64,000 nucleotides of DNA, from the NCBI GenBank assembly GCA_006503535.1, contig QYRS01000004.1:248001-312000 (forward strand), read 5' to 3'. The position numbers and the translations under genes were made by a program. The notes below the pieces were generated by a model that saw only the letters and a list, made by a program, of their open reading frames with translations, searched no databases and was not told the origin of the DNA. The DNA is from Arthrinium phaeospermum. Lineage: Eukaryota; Ascomycota; Sordariomycetes; Amphisphaeriales; Apiosporaceae. Every line of letters starts with the position of its first letter. Within the stretch, counting starts at the first letter, position 1. Positions 9,070 through 19,632 of the stretch are shown here, piece after piece.

Positions 9070-10979
9070 ATGGGCGACGAACAAGCAGGCAGCGGCGCTG
9101 CCCCAAAGATGCCAATTGACCTCACCCTCCTCTGTAGCGAGCAGGACTACCTCAGCGCCTCCAAGTGCAACTACTTCCTGCAGCTCGCCTTGAAGAACAA
9201 GGACACAATCGCGGCCAAGGGCAACAGAAACATGGTCAAGCTCGTGGAGGATTTCAGTACCAAAATCTGCCTGGAGCTGACCCACATCAACATACTACAA
9301 GCCGACGAGATCTCCCAAGCCACGAAGAACCTGAAGGACCTGGGACGCTCGCAGCGTGAGATCGACTCCGCCCGAGCCTACCTTGAGGGCCATCCATGCC
9401 CTGGCATCGCAACTCATAAACCCATCAGATCGCTGGTGCGCGCTTTTGAGGACAAGACCAAGTCAGTTCTGGAGACTTCTGCTATGTCTGGTGTCAACGT
9501 GAAGCCCATCTCCGATAGACCCGTTGCCTTGTCGTCAGCTTCACCCCTGCCGACACCCTCGGTTGTCTTGACAAACGCCGAGCAGCCCAATAACCCTGCA
9601 ACAACAGCGCCTACCACATCTCTGATTCTTGGTTCAGGCTCCTTGCCCAATGCTCCGTCACCCGCCTCTGGCTTCACACCCGCAACGGCATCTAGACCCG
9701 CCCAGGCCACAGCTACAACTTCTAGCGAGTTTTCATCCGGCGATTCAAAACCTGTGTCGGGCAGCGGTCCCTCACAGCCTGTCACAAACAACACTTCTGA
9801 CCTGCTGCCTACTTCGTTCGGTAATCCGCCGCCCAGCAGCCTGTTTGGTACTGCCCCGTCCAATCCGCCGCCCAATGGCGGCCTGTTTGGTACTGCCCCG
9901 TCTGGCCCGTCGCCTAACGGTAGCCTGTTTGGTGCTCCCATATCCAATTCGTCGCTTAACGGTGGCCTGTTTGGTGCTCCCATATCCAATTCGTCGCCGA
10001 ACGGTGGCCTGTTTGGTGCTCCCATATCCAATTCGTCGCCGAACGGTACATTGTTTGGTGCTCCCATATCCAATTCGTCGCCGAACGGTACACTGTTTGG
10101 TGCTCCCATATCCAATTCGTCGCCGAACGGTACACTGTTTGGTGCTGCCCCGTCCGGCCCGCCGCCTAACGGCAATCTTCTTGGTGCTGCCCCGTCCAGT
10201 CTGCCCCCCAAAGGCAGCCTGTTTCGTCCTGCCCCGACCGGCCCGTCGCCTAAAAGCGGCCTGTTTGGTTCTGCCCTGTCCGCCGATCCTTCGCAACCTA
10301 CCCCGTCCGCCGCCAATTCGACCTCGGGATCGTTGGGCCCCTCCGCGAATGCTCCGGTAACGCAACCCACCAAGCCGATCGCAAGTGTATACCAGCCAAC
10401 TGTTTCTTCTACTCAATCGGCAACAGAGATCAAGAAGAGATCTAATTCCCCTGAGGCGGTGGGCGCGAAGGCTGGCGCGGACACTAAGCGTGCCCGATAT
10501 GATGTAAGTCGCAGTGTGTGCAACCTTTTGGGAATATGAAGTGAACTGACCTGGTCTTAGTCAACGTCCCGTGTGTTTGATCATAACCGCTGCAATCAGT
10601 TCATACGCATAGGCCAGCTGGACCCCGACGATCGCCCCATCCAGATTGACAACTTCATCTACGTCTTTCGATGCCCGGACAGGTTTGTCCACGACGGCGA
10701 AAGCGATGGCATCAACGCGATCGAGGACCCAATTGAGATGTTGAGGCTTGCTGTTCGCAACGGGAGTGTTGCTTTCCCTTCAGCCAACACCCGGTTCAAC
10801 CTGACCGACATCCCGTCACAACTGGCCTACAGAGGTAAGCTCCAATCCAATCAAAAATGCCACGAAAAAAAAGCCCTGACTAATTCATTACAGTCATCGA
10901 TGCCGCAGGAAGATATGCCTATGCTAAACAGATCGCGAGCACCGCAGGCATTTGCAGGGTGGAGTATTTCCATGGTTGA
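9070..10979 (+). CDS. LFG-repeat protein, paralogue B (FG-nucleoporin-like repeat domain)
   Basis: Three exons: 9070-10503, 10561-10834 and 10894-10979. Both introns have GTAAG donors and AG acceptors, giving about 597 residues. The N-terminus is charged and helical (about residues 1-120). A Ser/Thr/Pro/Ala-rich region follows, containing eleven 14-residue units of the form L-F-G-x-(A/P)-x-S-x-x-x-P-N-G. After a Lys/Arg stretch comes a C-terminal block with R-C-P-D-x-F-V and G-I-N. The repeat resembles the FG repeats of nucleoporins in composition, but the flanking domains are not those of a nucleoporin I know, so no nuclear-pore role is claimed. The start at 9070 has a strong context (AAAATGGGC); an upstream in-frame Met at 8737 is less likely. 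The N- and C-terminal blocks tie it to the broken gene at 7190-8252. Confidence 0.72.
9841..10302 (+). repeat. 42 bp in-frame minisatellite, about 11 units
   Basis: CTG-TTT-GGT-type starts recur at exact 42 bp spacing from 9841 to 10261 (TTG, CTT and TTT-CGT variants occur). Units at about 9925-10134 are nearly identical; the outer ones are diverged. The unit length is a multiple of three, so copy-number change keeps the frame. Confidence 0.9.
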
Positions 10980-11506
10980 AGAGCGCTGCCACCAGTTGGG
11001 CGCATGGTATGCAGAGATCATGTCTGGATAAAAAGAATATTATGTACGACTATGGAGGAACAACAACAACGGCCAACTGAATAAGGCGGAGTAACGATGT
11101 TCTTGTTTACGCCGCGACCGCCTTCGCAAAGGCCCACCAGGGGCCATCATAGAGGAATGGCACCAAGGCAGGCCATTATACAGTTGACAGATTGACTGAT
11201 AGATAGAAAAGCCATTCCAGTGGCATAATCACGGCATCAATCTCTGTAATTCATGGAATAATTAAACATTTCATATATTACATGTGGAATCAACACGTGG
11301 AGTAGCCAATACGGACCAGCGGGATTACCGCATTAAGCTTATGTGAAGTGATGGCCTGGGTAGACACGATGGATGCATATTCATATTCGCGAGATGTAAG
11401 TCATCTCAATGACCCCCAACCCACGCCGTCGCGCCGTCACGCCCGCCCAACATGATCCCAAACTCCAAACAGATACACCCGCCCCGTCAAGCTTCCCTAG
11501 GCCTCA
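10980..11506. other. Convergent intergenic region
   Basis: This holds the 3' ends of the LFG-repeat gene and of the leftward membrane-protein gene. Nothing else is supported. Confidence 0.4.
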
Positions 11507-12438
11507 TCAACTCTTGGACGGCGAGGAGAGCGTGACGGGCACGCTGGCCAGCACGGCAAACGTCCAGCCCTTCTCGGCGCCGTGGCTCTTCGAAAGATTG
11601 GTCTTGAGGTAGCACATGTGGGGCTGGTCGGCGGGCTCGCCGAGGGAGCCCCAGCCGGCGCCCTGGCAGTCGCGGGCGCGGGCGCAGGCGTCCATGCAGT
11701 CGGGCATCGAGGTGGCGTTGAGGCTGTCGAGGTTCCGGGCGCCCTCCTGGTCCCCGAAGTCCATCCCGCAGTACACCTTGAACTGGGTCGCGGTGGAGGC
11801 GGCCTCGGAGGTGTACTCGGTGTTGTTGGCCGTGCCGCCGTTGCTGAGGCACGAGTATTTGTCCGCCGAGCCTGTGGGGTGCGTGGAGGTGGCGGTGGGT
11901 TGCGCGCCCGACGCGGTGGCGGCGGGAGAGACGGTGATGAAGGCGGTGGGGGATGCGTTGCTGGGGAGGGGCATTGGTAAGCTTCAATCCATTCATTCGG
12001 GTTTGCGATGGAGAAGATTGGGGGGAGAACTCACGATTTGGCCGCGGCCAGCTCCGACTCCTTGGCATGGAGGTTGCTTTGGCTGACGCCAAGGCCGGCG
12101 GCGAGACCGATGACCAGGCCCAGCAGCAGGAGCAGCAGGAGCATCAAGGCCCAGAAGAGGCCGCGCTTCATGCCGAGGATGGTCCCCGAGGACCCCGACT
12201 TGGAGGGATGCGCCGGGCCTTGGGTCGCGGCGTAGCCTCCGGCGGCGCTGGGTGGGTACTGGCCCATCGCATGTGGATCGTTGCCGACATATTGCTGCTG
12301 CTGGTGGTACTGCTGCTGTTGCTCGTGGTACTGCTGTTGGGCCTGCGGCTGCCCATAGCCAGCGCCACCGCCGTGCTGCATGCCGTCGGCGGGATACTTC
12401 TCGGTGGTCGCGCCGTGGCCGTGGGGATTGTGTTCCAT
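11507..12438 (-). CDS. Single-pass membrane protein with Cys-rich extracellular domain
   Basis: Two exons (12438-12035 and 11960-11507) joined across an intron at 11961-12034 with a GTGAGT donor, giving 285 residues. The N-terminal 90 residues are rich in Gly, Gln, Tyr and His and have no signal peptide. A Leu-rich transmembrane segment lies at about 93-117, followed by a linker rich in Ser, Thr and Ala. The C-terminal domain contains C-x-M-D-F, a C-x3-C pair and C-Y-L-K, a cysteine pattern like PAN/apple-type or related small fungal surface domains (tentative). A signal-less N-terminus before one membrane span suggests a type II orientation with the Cys domain outside (inference). The start at 12438 is preferred over 12480 because the extra 14 residues look like leader. 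Confidence 0.75.
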
Positions 12439-12540
12439 GATGGGTGGTTGTGAGTGTGTGGTCAGGCAGGTCAACAACAAACAACAAAAGGCTGGTCCCG
12501 CGCGCTCGCTGCTGCGGCTTCGGGCGCTTCGTTCCCTTCT

Positions 12541-12547
12541 TATATAT
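12541..12547 (-). promoter_or_regulatory. TATA box for the Cys-rich membrane protein
   Basis: ATATATA on the minus strand, about 105 bp upstream of the ATG at 12438. Confidence 0.4.
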
Positions 12548-14192
12548 CTTGAGATTATACGAAGGCTGCTTCTCTAGCGCGGCGAGCCGTCGCTATTTTC
12601 AATTGCCTAGCGCCTGTGAAGGATCGCGAAAGCCGTGACGGTGAGACGGAACTGGCAAGGCTTGCTGTATTAGTCGGGACGGGACCAGGAACTAACAAGA
12701 CACTTGTGGGAAAAGGCCAAGAAGGAGAAACAGCAGAGCGGACGGGACATCATAGAAAAGAGACGGTGGCCGCCCCAACCCATTCATAATAGACCATGTT
12801 ATTTTCTCTTTTCTTTTCTTCTTTTGCCTGGACTCGACGAATCCGCAGACTGCTGCGACCAACCCCGGTCGCGATGTCAGCATATTTTCAGCTGGGTGGA
12901 TTGTCGCTGTCAGCAGTTGGCAGAATGCAGTCAAGCTTCAATCTTAACAGGGGCCTGGACAGGGGCCCCGTTTGTGAATCAGGGGGCGGTGCAATTAAAC
13001 CTCGCTCTGAAAGTGCATCTCGTTAGGGGGCCCTCGGGCTGTCGATCCCCACCGAGATTAAGTAGCTGGCCTGCGGTAGCAAGCGGGGGCCGCAGAAAGA
13101 GAGAGAGAGCCTTACTGCCTTACCCGCGCTGAAGCGGTCCCCGCCCGACGCCTGCACCCCCTCCCAGGTGCAATTTTTGCAGATTGGCAAGATTACCTGC
13201 TTACCGGCACAGGCAGTATCCGCGAAATTGGTGCAGATGCGCCTCGCCATTAATCGGAGAACACAAGCTTTGTTGCCAACGTGCTTACCAATCTGACTCC
13301 ATGCGCCCTTGGAATTAACTGCCGCTGGACCGCGAGCCTGGTTGTGTCTAGCCCTTCTAATGGATCTGGCCAGTCCACCCGGCTTAGCAGCGCGGCATTG
13401 CGATTGGCCACCATGAGAAACCTGCATGGGTAAGTAGTCGACAGCCTACATCTTTAAATAGCTCTCAATTGCACTTTCATCTGCACAGACGGGGTGGCGC
13501 GACATTGCGGCCTGTCCACCGTCATTGATAGAGAGACTGGTTCGTTTGCATCCGGGGCCAAGCAACCCTTCACCAGAACGACAGTTGTTCGCTATATCAA
13601 CTAGGTACTGCTTGACACGTGCTGCACATGTGGCAAACATGCAGTGTAGTTCGGCCTTCTGCTTGCAATTTGGGGGAATGCTTACTTTCTTTTGCTGTTT
13701 TGCTTATCATGCCCCATTTGCTTCTTGATGGTGTGTAGGATATCTGGAGCCACAAAGCATGGAAGCAAGCCCCAACGCACGTGACTTTCTTCTGGTGTCA
13801 AAACAGAGAAAATAGCCAGGGGTATGATGGTATGCGCCGGAATAACTGGTGGCAGATAATCGTCGACCACTTTTCCCAAGATGGGACACACTCCGTCAGT
13901 TCAGTAACGAGCAGACGCAACACGGCTTGAGCTCTTGATGGTTCGTACGGGAAGCCTACTGAGCTAGCCCGCCATCCGCCTGATCAGAACTTCGGTCAAT
14001 TGGCCCGACACTTCCAACAAATCAGCTATCGGTTGCCGCCGTCTTCACATGCATGAATGTCAGCAAGGCTTGACTCCGTGTGCGGGGTCAGGCTGCCAAA
14101 AGCGAGGCATGAATCTGACGTCTGACGCTCTGAAAAGCATTTTTCCGTACCTTCAATCCTTGGGGTACATCTCGTAACTCAGCAAACATATT
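12548..14192. other. Long intergenic region
   Basis: About 1.6 kb in which short frames exist on both strands but none has a recognisable domain, a credible intron model or biased composition. I see no RNA gene or repeat. Confidence 0.4.
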
Positions 14193-16445
14193 ATGATGGA
14201 CCGGATAACAGACAGATCAGAGGATGCTATTATTTGCAACTATAGTTCATGGTGGACGCCACTTAAGATTTCGCCGGATCCTGACATCGCGGGGATTGGT
14301 GTAAGTCCGGCCTTTCCGCCTCTTTTTCTGTGCGCTAGGCAACACTCTCGCTCAAGTTGTCGTCATGAGAGAGAGAGCGAACCATCCAATTTTCATGCTG
14401 CTCTTCCCACTGCGAGCCAAAATTTCTTCCTGCGTGAGATCATTAACGAATTGACAGGTCGTTCTCAGCTTTCTGATCACAGCATGGCTTGTTGTTGGCC
14501 TCCTGGTCGCTTACTACTGGATATATCATGATCCTTGGCGGCGAATGGATACCCATAGGGATGCGAATTTGGACGACTTCCGGCCCAACCCGTTCGATGT
14601 TTGCCTTTTCCGGGCCAAAGATGTCGTGATCGAGACGACAGGGTCTCTTATCATGATAATTGGCAAAACCGTTGGTCAGACGGAAAACTTTGTCAAAATG
14701 TCTCATATATTCCACCCAGGTCCTGCTACCGAAGCTAGCTTCCTCAAAGTAGGCAATGCCCCCTTTCTTTCTGTATCAAATGCATCATACGCTACTGACG
14801 CTCATGGGCCCAGACCATTACGGCTCTCAGTGACGTCCAGCTCTTCACCGGCTTGTCACTTTTAATCTGCGGTTACTCCATAGCTGCAGATGGATTAACA
14901 GGCTACCACTGGAAAATGATTACTCGACTTGCCTGGTTTTCCACCATTACTCATCTGGCAGCATTGAGTAGTTGGCATACCCAGCTTCGAAAAAACCCGA
15001 TCAAACGCGTGCTACGTTTGGTGCTGATGAGCTCCTTGGCCGTTATGCTCGTGGCAGCACTCATGGTCACCGCGGACACAGACTTCCACGTCAGAGGCTA
15101 TGCCGTTTGCTACATGCGGGTGCCTCGACCCAATTTCAACGTCGGCAATCCAGATGTGGTGTCCTCTTGCATCTTACTTGCTAGCAACATTCTGATTCAG
15201 CTCTTCAGGCTGTATAACCTGGCTTCAAAATTGCCGTTCAAATGGGCCGGGGATCAGTTAGTATCACTAGCACGCCGAACATTATCCTGGTTCTGCCTGC
15301 AACTACAGTCCTTTTCGTTGCGGGTGAACCTTTTTGTGTTGATGGCCTTCCTGCAGCCGTTGGTTGCCTTGATGATCTATTTTGACTTGGCAGTGTACAT
15401 CTTCTCTTCTGCCGTTTTTGAGGTACGCCCTCCTGCTGGTAACGTTGTTTGACAGGCACCATGGAATTCGCTAAGTGTGAACATTTCTGCGCAGGTATAC
15501 TGGCTTGTCATGAGCTGTGACTGGGGCACTTTTCGTCTCCTCGAACTTCGCGCCGAACGTCCGGCTGGAGAGGATGACTGGTCCTTTGGCCAGATATTCC
15601 CTCTTGCCATGTTCATATCTCCTGTATTCATCGTCCTTGACAACCTGGGAAAGCTCCAGCCTACCACGCATGACCCGAATCTCCTTTTAGATACACCACG
15701 GCGACAGTATTTTGAATGGTTAGAACAGCCTACGGAAGTCGCCAACCCCCTGTCAAGACGTCGGCTCTTATATGTGGAAAAGCTTTCACCATCGTTGATC
15801 AGCGTTTTGGGGCCATTGACGCCGGTTAAAGACAAAGACTATGCCCCCGAATCAACAAAACGCTGGGGCTCGCGTCCGTTACACATAGAACCGTTTGTTC
15901 TAGGCTTTTACGAGTCCCTTTCATGTTTCGGCGATCTGGTCTTCCAACTGTGCGTCTGGATCCTGTTCACGACTTTTATCGTGTTATTCAAGGACTTAAA
16001 AAGGCTGTGGCCCATAGTGAGACTATTATTTTCGCAGAATCCGGATGAGGATACCTTTGAGTCTTTGAGAAACTTCTACTGGGACGATCAGTCGCCACTG
16101 CTCAATGTTCTCGTGATGATGTTCTGGTTGGGCATTTTGCATCCTACAATTTTCGTCATATCAATCATCGCATTGTCCAATAGACGGTTGGACCAGTGCA
16201 CGCGTAATAAATGGGTCTGGAGCTATTTGGTACGCACGGTGACGGTAGCATGCTCCATAGCTGCACCTGCCTTGACATATCTGTGGTGTACCTTGCCACA
16301 AACCGCTTGGGCGTTTGCCGGCATGGTCGCGGCATACATTGTCTTGAGTGCCGTGTTAGCATTTGCATTGGTGGGCAGGGACGAGCTGGAGGGTTGGAAA
16401 CGCCTCTCAGAGGAAGTTGAGATGACTCCAACTGCGGAAGCTTGA
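14193..16445 (+). CDS. Polytopic fungal membrane protein
   Basis: Four exons: 14193-14300, 14458-14748, 14814-15422 and 15495-16445. All have GT-AG borders in phase 0, giving about 652 residues. The first membrane span is in exon 2, followed by the sequence L-S-D-V-Q-L-x-T-G and then further spans in exons 3 and 4. That motif is typical of a large fungal family of predicted multi-span proteins, usually annotated hypothetical, often found near heterokaryon-incompatibility genes. No catalytic motif is visible. The final segment is hydrophilic and short. The stop lies 51 bp from the stop of the convergent F-box gene. Role unknown; plasma-membrane location is an inference. Confidence 0.78.
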
Positions 16446-16496
16446 ATGGGTAATGCCATAGATGGTAGGATTCTGATATATGCTATTGTTGTCTAA

Positions 16497-17360
16497 TCAG
16501 TCGTCTAGCGGAATCTTGGGAATTTGTATGGCGTCAGCCTCTTCGATCCGCCGCTCTACCATTTCCGCGTCGTATTCCTCACACAGCCATATCGGTGGGG
16601 ACCCATCGCCCTTCGAGACAACGTCCCTCCTTGCTCCGCCGATATCCCGGGGGAGCCCCGGATAAAATCCTTGCACCACGATGTTGTGGTGATCCGAAGG
16701 CGGCACGGGCCCGTCCAGGTCGTCCTCGACGTGCAGCTCGTCGGCCGCCCAGGCCACGTGCACGACGCCCGGGCCCCGGCCGTGGCGGAGCACCCCGTGG
16801 CACACCAGGTCGTACAGGAACCCCATCCGGACCGGGCCGTGGCTCAACCGGAGAATCTCTATCATGCTCTCTGAGTCACGTGCGCGGCTAGCCGCGACGA
16901 CGACCAGCTCCGGCGGCGGCGGCTGGGCCACCAGCATCGACCGCCAGCTGGCGCCGGCGCGCATGAAGGCGTCGCGCCGCCCGACGGCGCTCCATTCGCG
17001 GCGGAGCGCGCTGTTTCCGTACCAAGTCGTGCCCTTCTGGTGGCCTGGAAAGAAGCGGTGCCCGAACCGGTGCTGCAGCATCGGATTGGGCACGGCGAGG
17101 GCAGCAATAGTCTTCGTCGATGGCTGTCCATCTTCAACCTTGTGGTCGGTCCCATGCTCGGCGGGCCGGAAATAGAGGTGCTCCTGCAGCTGCGGGGACC
17201 GATCGATTACGTCTTTCCAGAGCTTGCAGACGCGCTGGCCCGAGATGAGCAGCCGGCGCATGCTGACGAAGGCGAGGATGGTTTCGAGCAGCTCGGGCGT
17301 AGCCAAGACGGCATCTCTGGATGCGCAAGGCGACGATGCTTCGAGCGTGGGAAACAACAT
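16497..17360 (-). CDS. F-box protein, tandem copy 1
   Basis: Single exon, 287 residues. An F-box-like helix set covers about residues 18-58, with L-x-T-P-E-L-L-E-x-I-L and V-C-K-L-W-K, the classic contact region for Skp1. The remainder carries no leucine-rich or WD repeats; it has a conserved R-x-G-A-S-W-R-S-M-L stretch and an acidic middle. It is a clear paralogue of the gene at 17735-18703: same order of blocks and same C-terminal C-E-E-Y-D-A-E. It would act as a substrate adaptor of an SCF ubiquitin ligase (family knowledge; substrate unknown). Confidence 0.82.
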   Translation of the reverse strand: MLFPTLEASSPCASRDAVLATPELLETILAFVSMRRLLISGQRVCKLWKDVIDRSPQLQEHLYFRPAEHGTDHKVEDGQPSTKTIAALAVPNPMLQHRFGHRFFPGHQKGTTWYGNSALRREWSAVGRRDAFMRAGASWRSMLVAQPPPPELVVVAASRARDSESMIEILRLSHGPVRMGFLYDLVCHGVLRHGRGPGVVHVAWAADELHVEDDLDGPVPPSDHHNIVVQGFYPGLPRDIGGARRDVVSKGDGSPPIWLCEEYDAEMVERRIEEADAIQIPKIPLDD

Positions 17361-17734
17361 GGTTACGCCGGGGTGAGAGTTCCGTCAGTGGTGTTGAGAA
17401 TGCCGGATTGGCGGTGGGCATCGCTGAAAAGGATCCTCGCTGCTGGGAAGCGGTCGACCTGCATAAGCATAGAGCTGCAGGACAGGGAGAATTCGAACGG
17501 CTTTTCGCAAACCCTTGAAGTAGAGAATTATTGAAGGGAGTTCAGTATCAAGTTACCCCCTAACGAATACATCTGGACTTGGTATTTGGTGGATGGTAAG
17601 TTGACCGCTTCTGACGCCATGTGAAGTTCGAGGTGAACCAAGATCCTTGTACGACCTGAACCCCGCCGCAAGCTTGGCCCTGCAGGATAGCAAGCAGTTA
17701 CTTTGAAACCCCCACTCTACCCCAGATTAAGGCT
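17361..17734. promoter_or_regulatory. Spacer between tandem F-box genes
   Basis: This 374 bp contains the promoter of copy 1 and the 3' end of copy 2; no other signal is recognised. Confidence 0.35.
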
Positions 17735-18703
17735 CTAAAACAGAATCTTGATTATGTTTTTGTCCTGAGCCTCTTCAACTAGCCTCTCGACTGCTTCCGC
17801 ATCGTATTCCTCGCAAACAAACATCCAATGGCTCCCATCCCTCTGTATCCGCTTGATGATGGCCTGCCTACCCCTGACGTCCCACTGCGAACTCGGATGC
17901 CGAGGCTCCCCTGAAAGGTCCCGGGGATAACCGCCCAGGATGACAACCTGGCGCCGCCGCGTGGCGGGCAGCACCTGCCCGTCTACCCCCCGACCGTACG
18001 GGTCCCAGACGTCCCACGGCGACGACCGATGCAGAACGGCCTCCGGCTCCACGCCCCAGGCCACCCGGAACTTGTCGTCGAGCGCCTGGCGGTACACGAC
18101 GTCGTACAGCCGGCCCATCCGCAGCGGCCCCGGGATCCGGGCCACGGTCGGGCCCAGGCGCGTCCGCCCGTCCGCGGCCAGCCGCCACCGGATCACCGCC
18201 AGCTCGCGCGGCGGCGGCTGCGACACCAGCATGGACCGCCAGCTGGCCCCGGCGCGCGTAAAGGCGGCGTGCCTTCGGCGGCCCTGCCGCATGTCGGCGA
18301 GCGGCAGCGTCTTGAAGTCTTCCAGGACTGTCATGGCGGAACAGCTGTGGTCGCCGGGGAAGAAGATCTGCCCGAAGACGCGCCGTAGTAGTGGGTTCGT
18401 GTAAGTGGCGCCGTCTAGATCTTCTGTCTCTTCCGCCCCGTCTTGTTCGGGCTGGAAGAAGAGGTGCCGTTGCAGCCTCGACGAGTGCACGACGACATCC
18501 CTCCACAGCGTGCACACGAGCTGGGCCGAGACGAGGAGGTCCTGCACGCTGAAGAAGGAGAATATGATTTCCAGCAGCTCGGGCGTGGCGGACACAGAGT
18601 CACGGGCGGTGCAGGGCGACGCAGCTTTTAGGTGACGCGACTGCTTGTGGCGAGATTCTTCCTTGCGATGGGCTTTGGATGACCGGCTCTTCGGCTTGGC
18701 CAT
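17735..18703 (-). CDS. F-box protein, tandem copy 2
   Basis: Single exon. From the Met at 18703 it encodes 322 residues; an in-frame Met at 18808 would add 35 hydrophobic or basic residues and overlap a TATA-like run at about 18727-18734, so I prefer 18703. A Lys/Arg/Ser-rich N-terminus is followed by the F-box (T-P-E-L-L-E-I-I and V-C-T-L-W-R). It shares the R-A-G-A-S-W-R-S-M-L block and the C-terminal C-E-E-Y-D-A-E with copy 1. The coding DNA between is G+C-rich and not RIP-affected, although the pair are duplicates, which implies divergence beyond RIP recognition. Confidence 0.82.
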   Translation of the reverse strand: MAKPKSRSSKAHRKEESRHKQSRHLKAASPCTARDSVSATPELLEIIFSFFSVQDLLVSAQLVCTLWRDVVVHSSRLQRHLFFQPEQDGAEETEDLDGATYTNPLLRRVFGQIFFPGDHSCSAMTVLEDFKTLPLADMRQGRRRHAAFTRAGASWRSMLVSQPPPRELAVIRWRLAADGRTRLGPTVARIPGPLRMGRLYDVVYRQALDDKFRVAWGVEPEAVLHRSSPWDVWDPYGRGVDGQVLPATRRRQVVILGGYPRDLSGEPRHPSSQWDVRGRQAIIKRIQRDGSHWMFVCEEYDAEAVERLVEEAQDKNIIKILF

Positions 18704-19632
18704 GTTGGCGGCTGGGTGGAAAAGAGCATATATATCGGAAGGGAAATAAATTGATGGTAGACAGAGACCTGATTGAGAGAAGCCTGTCCGACGAGTTATC
18801 GCAGTCACTTATATGGCGAGAGGTGGGGTGATTCTACCCCCCTGTTCCTCCAGGCTTGGCTGTTGGCCGGATGACTCACAACACCAGACTCAACACCAAC
18901 CGCCATGCCATCTCATGTCGAATAGTTTTATTATCGTTCTAATCGAGAGGTGTAAAACAAAAAGAAGAAAACAGAGAAAAGAACGGATGGTGAGCTTCGT
19001 TGGTGGTATGCCGCTCTCGACGTGAGGATAAATCCTTGTCGGAGTTTGAATCCGGGGACCTCGACCCACGGTGCAGAGCATGGAGATAAATCTATTGAAG
19101 TGAGTTATCAAAGACCTCAGCCGCGACCGCGTTGGAACCCGAGGTAGATAAAGCAGTTGAAGTCTAGTATCAAGGCCCTCCATCTCGGTGCAGGAACCAC
19201 CTGTTCTCCCATTCGACAACCTGTCGAGAAAACGCTGCTCAATTGGGCTATTTGAGTTAACCCCCAGCCCAGCCCGACTGGGCTTCGGGACAATGGTCGT
19301 ACCCCACCTAGCTCCGGCCGCAACTGGGGCCGAACATCCGGAGGGAACCATCGGCGGGATCAGCTCTTCCAGCTCTGATACAGCGGGCACACTAGGAAAC
19401 AGGGTCGTCATTACACTTTCAGCGCACTTGGAGGACCTGGATAGCCGCAAACCATGCCTTGCAAAGCGCCATGCAGCCACCAAACTCTCTGATGCATGGG
19501 TCCACTTGCGTACCGGCGTACGGAGAAACCTTTTATTTGATGGGAGTATTTAAGTAGCTGATGGTACTTGGCGCCCTAAGCTCTCTTTCCGTTTATTCAC
19601 CCATTATTGCCCCGTCACTTGACCGTCGTCGT
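18704..19632. other. Intergenic region between divergent F-box-type genes
   Basis: No supported gene. It holds the promoters of the leftward F-box gene and of the rightward F-box-like gene. A run of short partly similar segments around 19030-19170, each with a pattern like GACCTC and AGTTGAAGT, may be degenerate repeats. Confidence 0.35.
19547..19554 (+). promoter_or_regulatory. TATA-like element of the F-box-like gene
   Basis: TATTTAAG lies only 7 bp before the first Met of the frame (19561) and about 80 bp before the Met at 19633, which argues for the downstream start. Confidence 0.35.

Noticed and set aside
9841..10302. Regular repeats resembling a CRISPR array
   Set aside because: The units are contiguous, without spacers, and code in frame; the organism is a fungus.
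9414..10416. Long open frames on the minus strand and in a second plus frame across the repeat region
   Set aside because: They are by-products of the 42 bp repeat, which keeps all frames open; they lack a domain and conflict with the supported gene.
11582..12453. Plus-strand frames opposite the Cys-rich membrane protein
   Set aside because: They have Gly/Arg/Ala-biased composition typical of the antisense of a G+C-rich gene.
12704..13427. Several open frames of 75-142 codons on both strands
   Set aside because: No domain, no intron consistency, biased by low-complexity stretches; not enough to call a gene.
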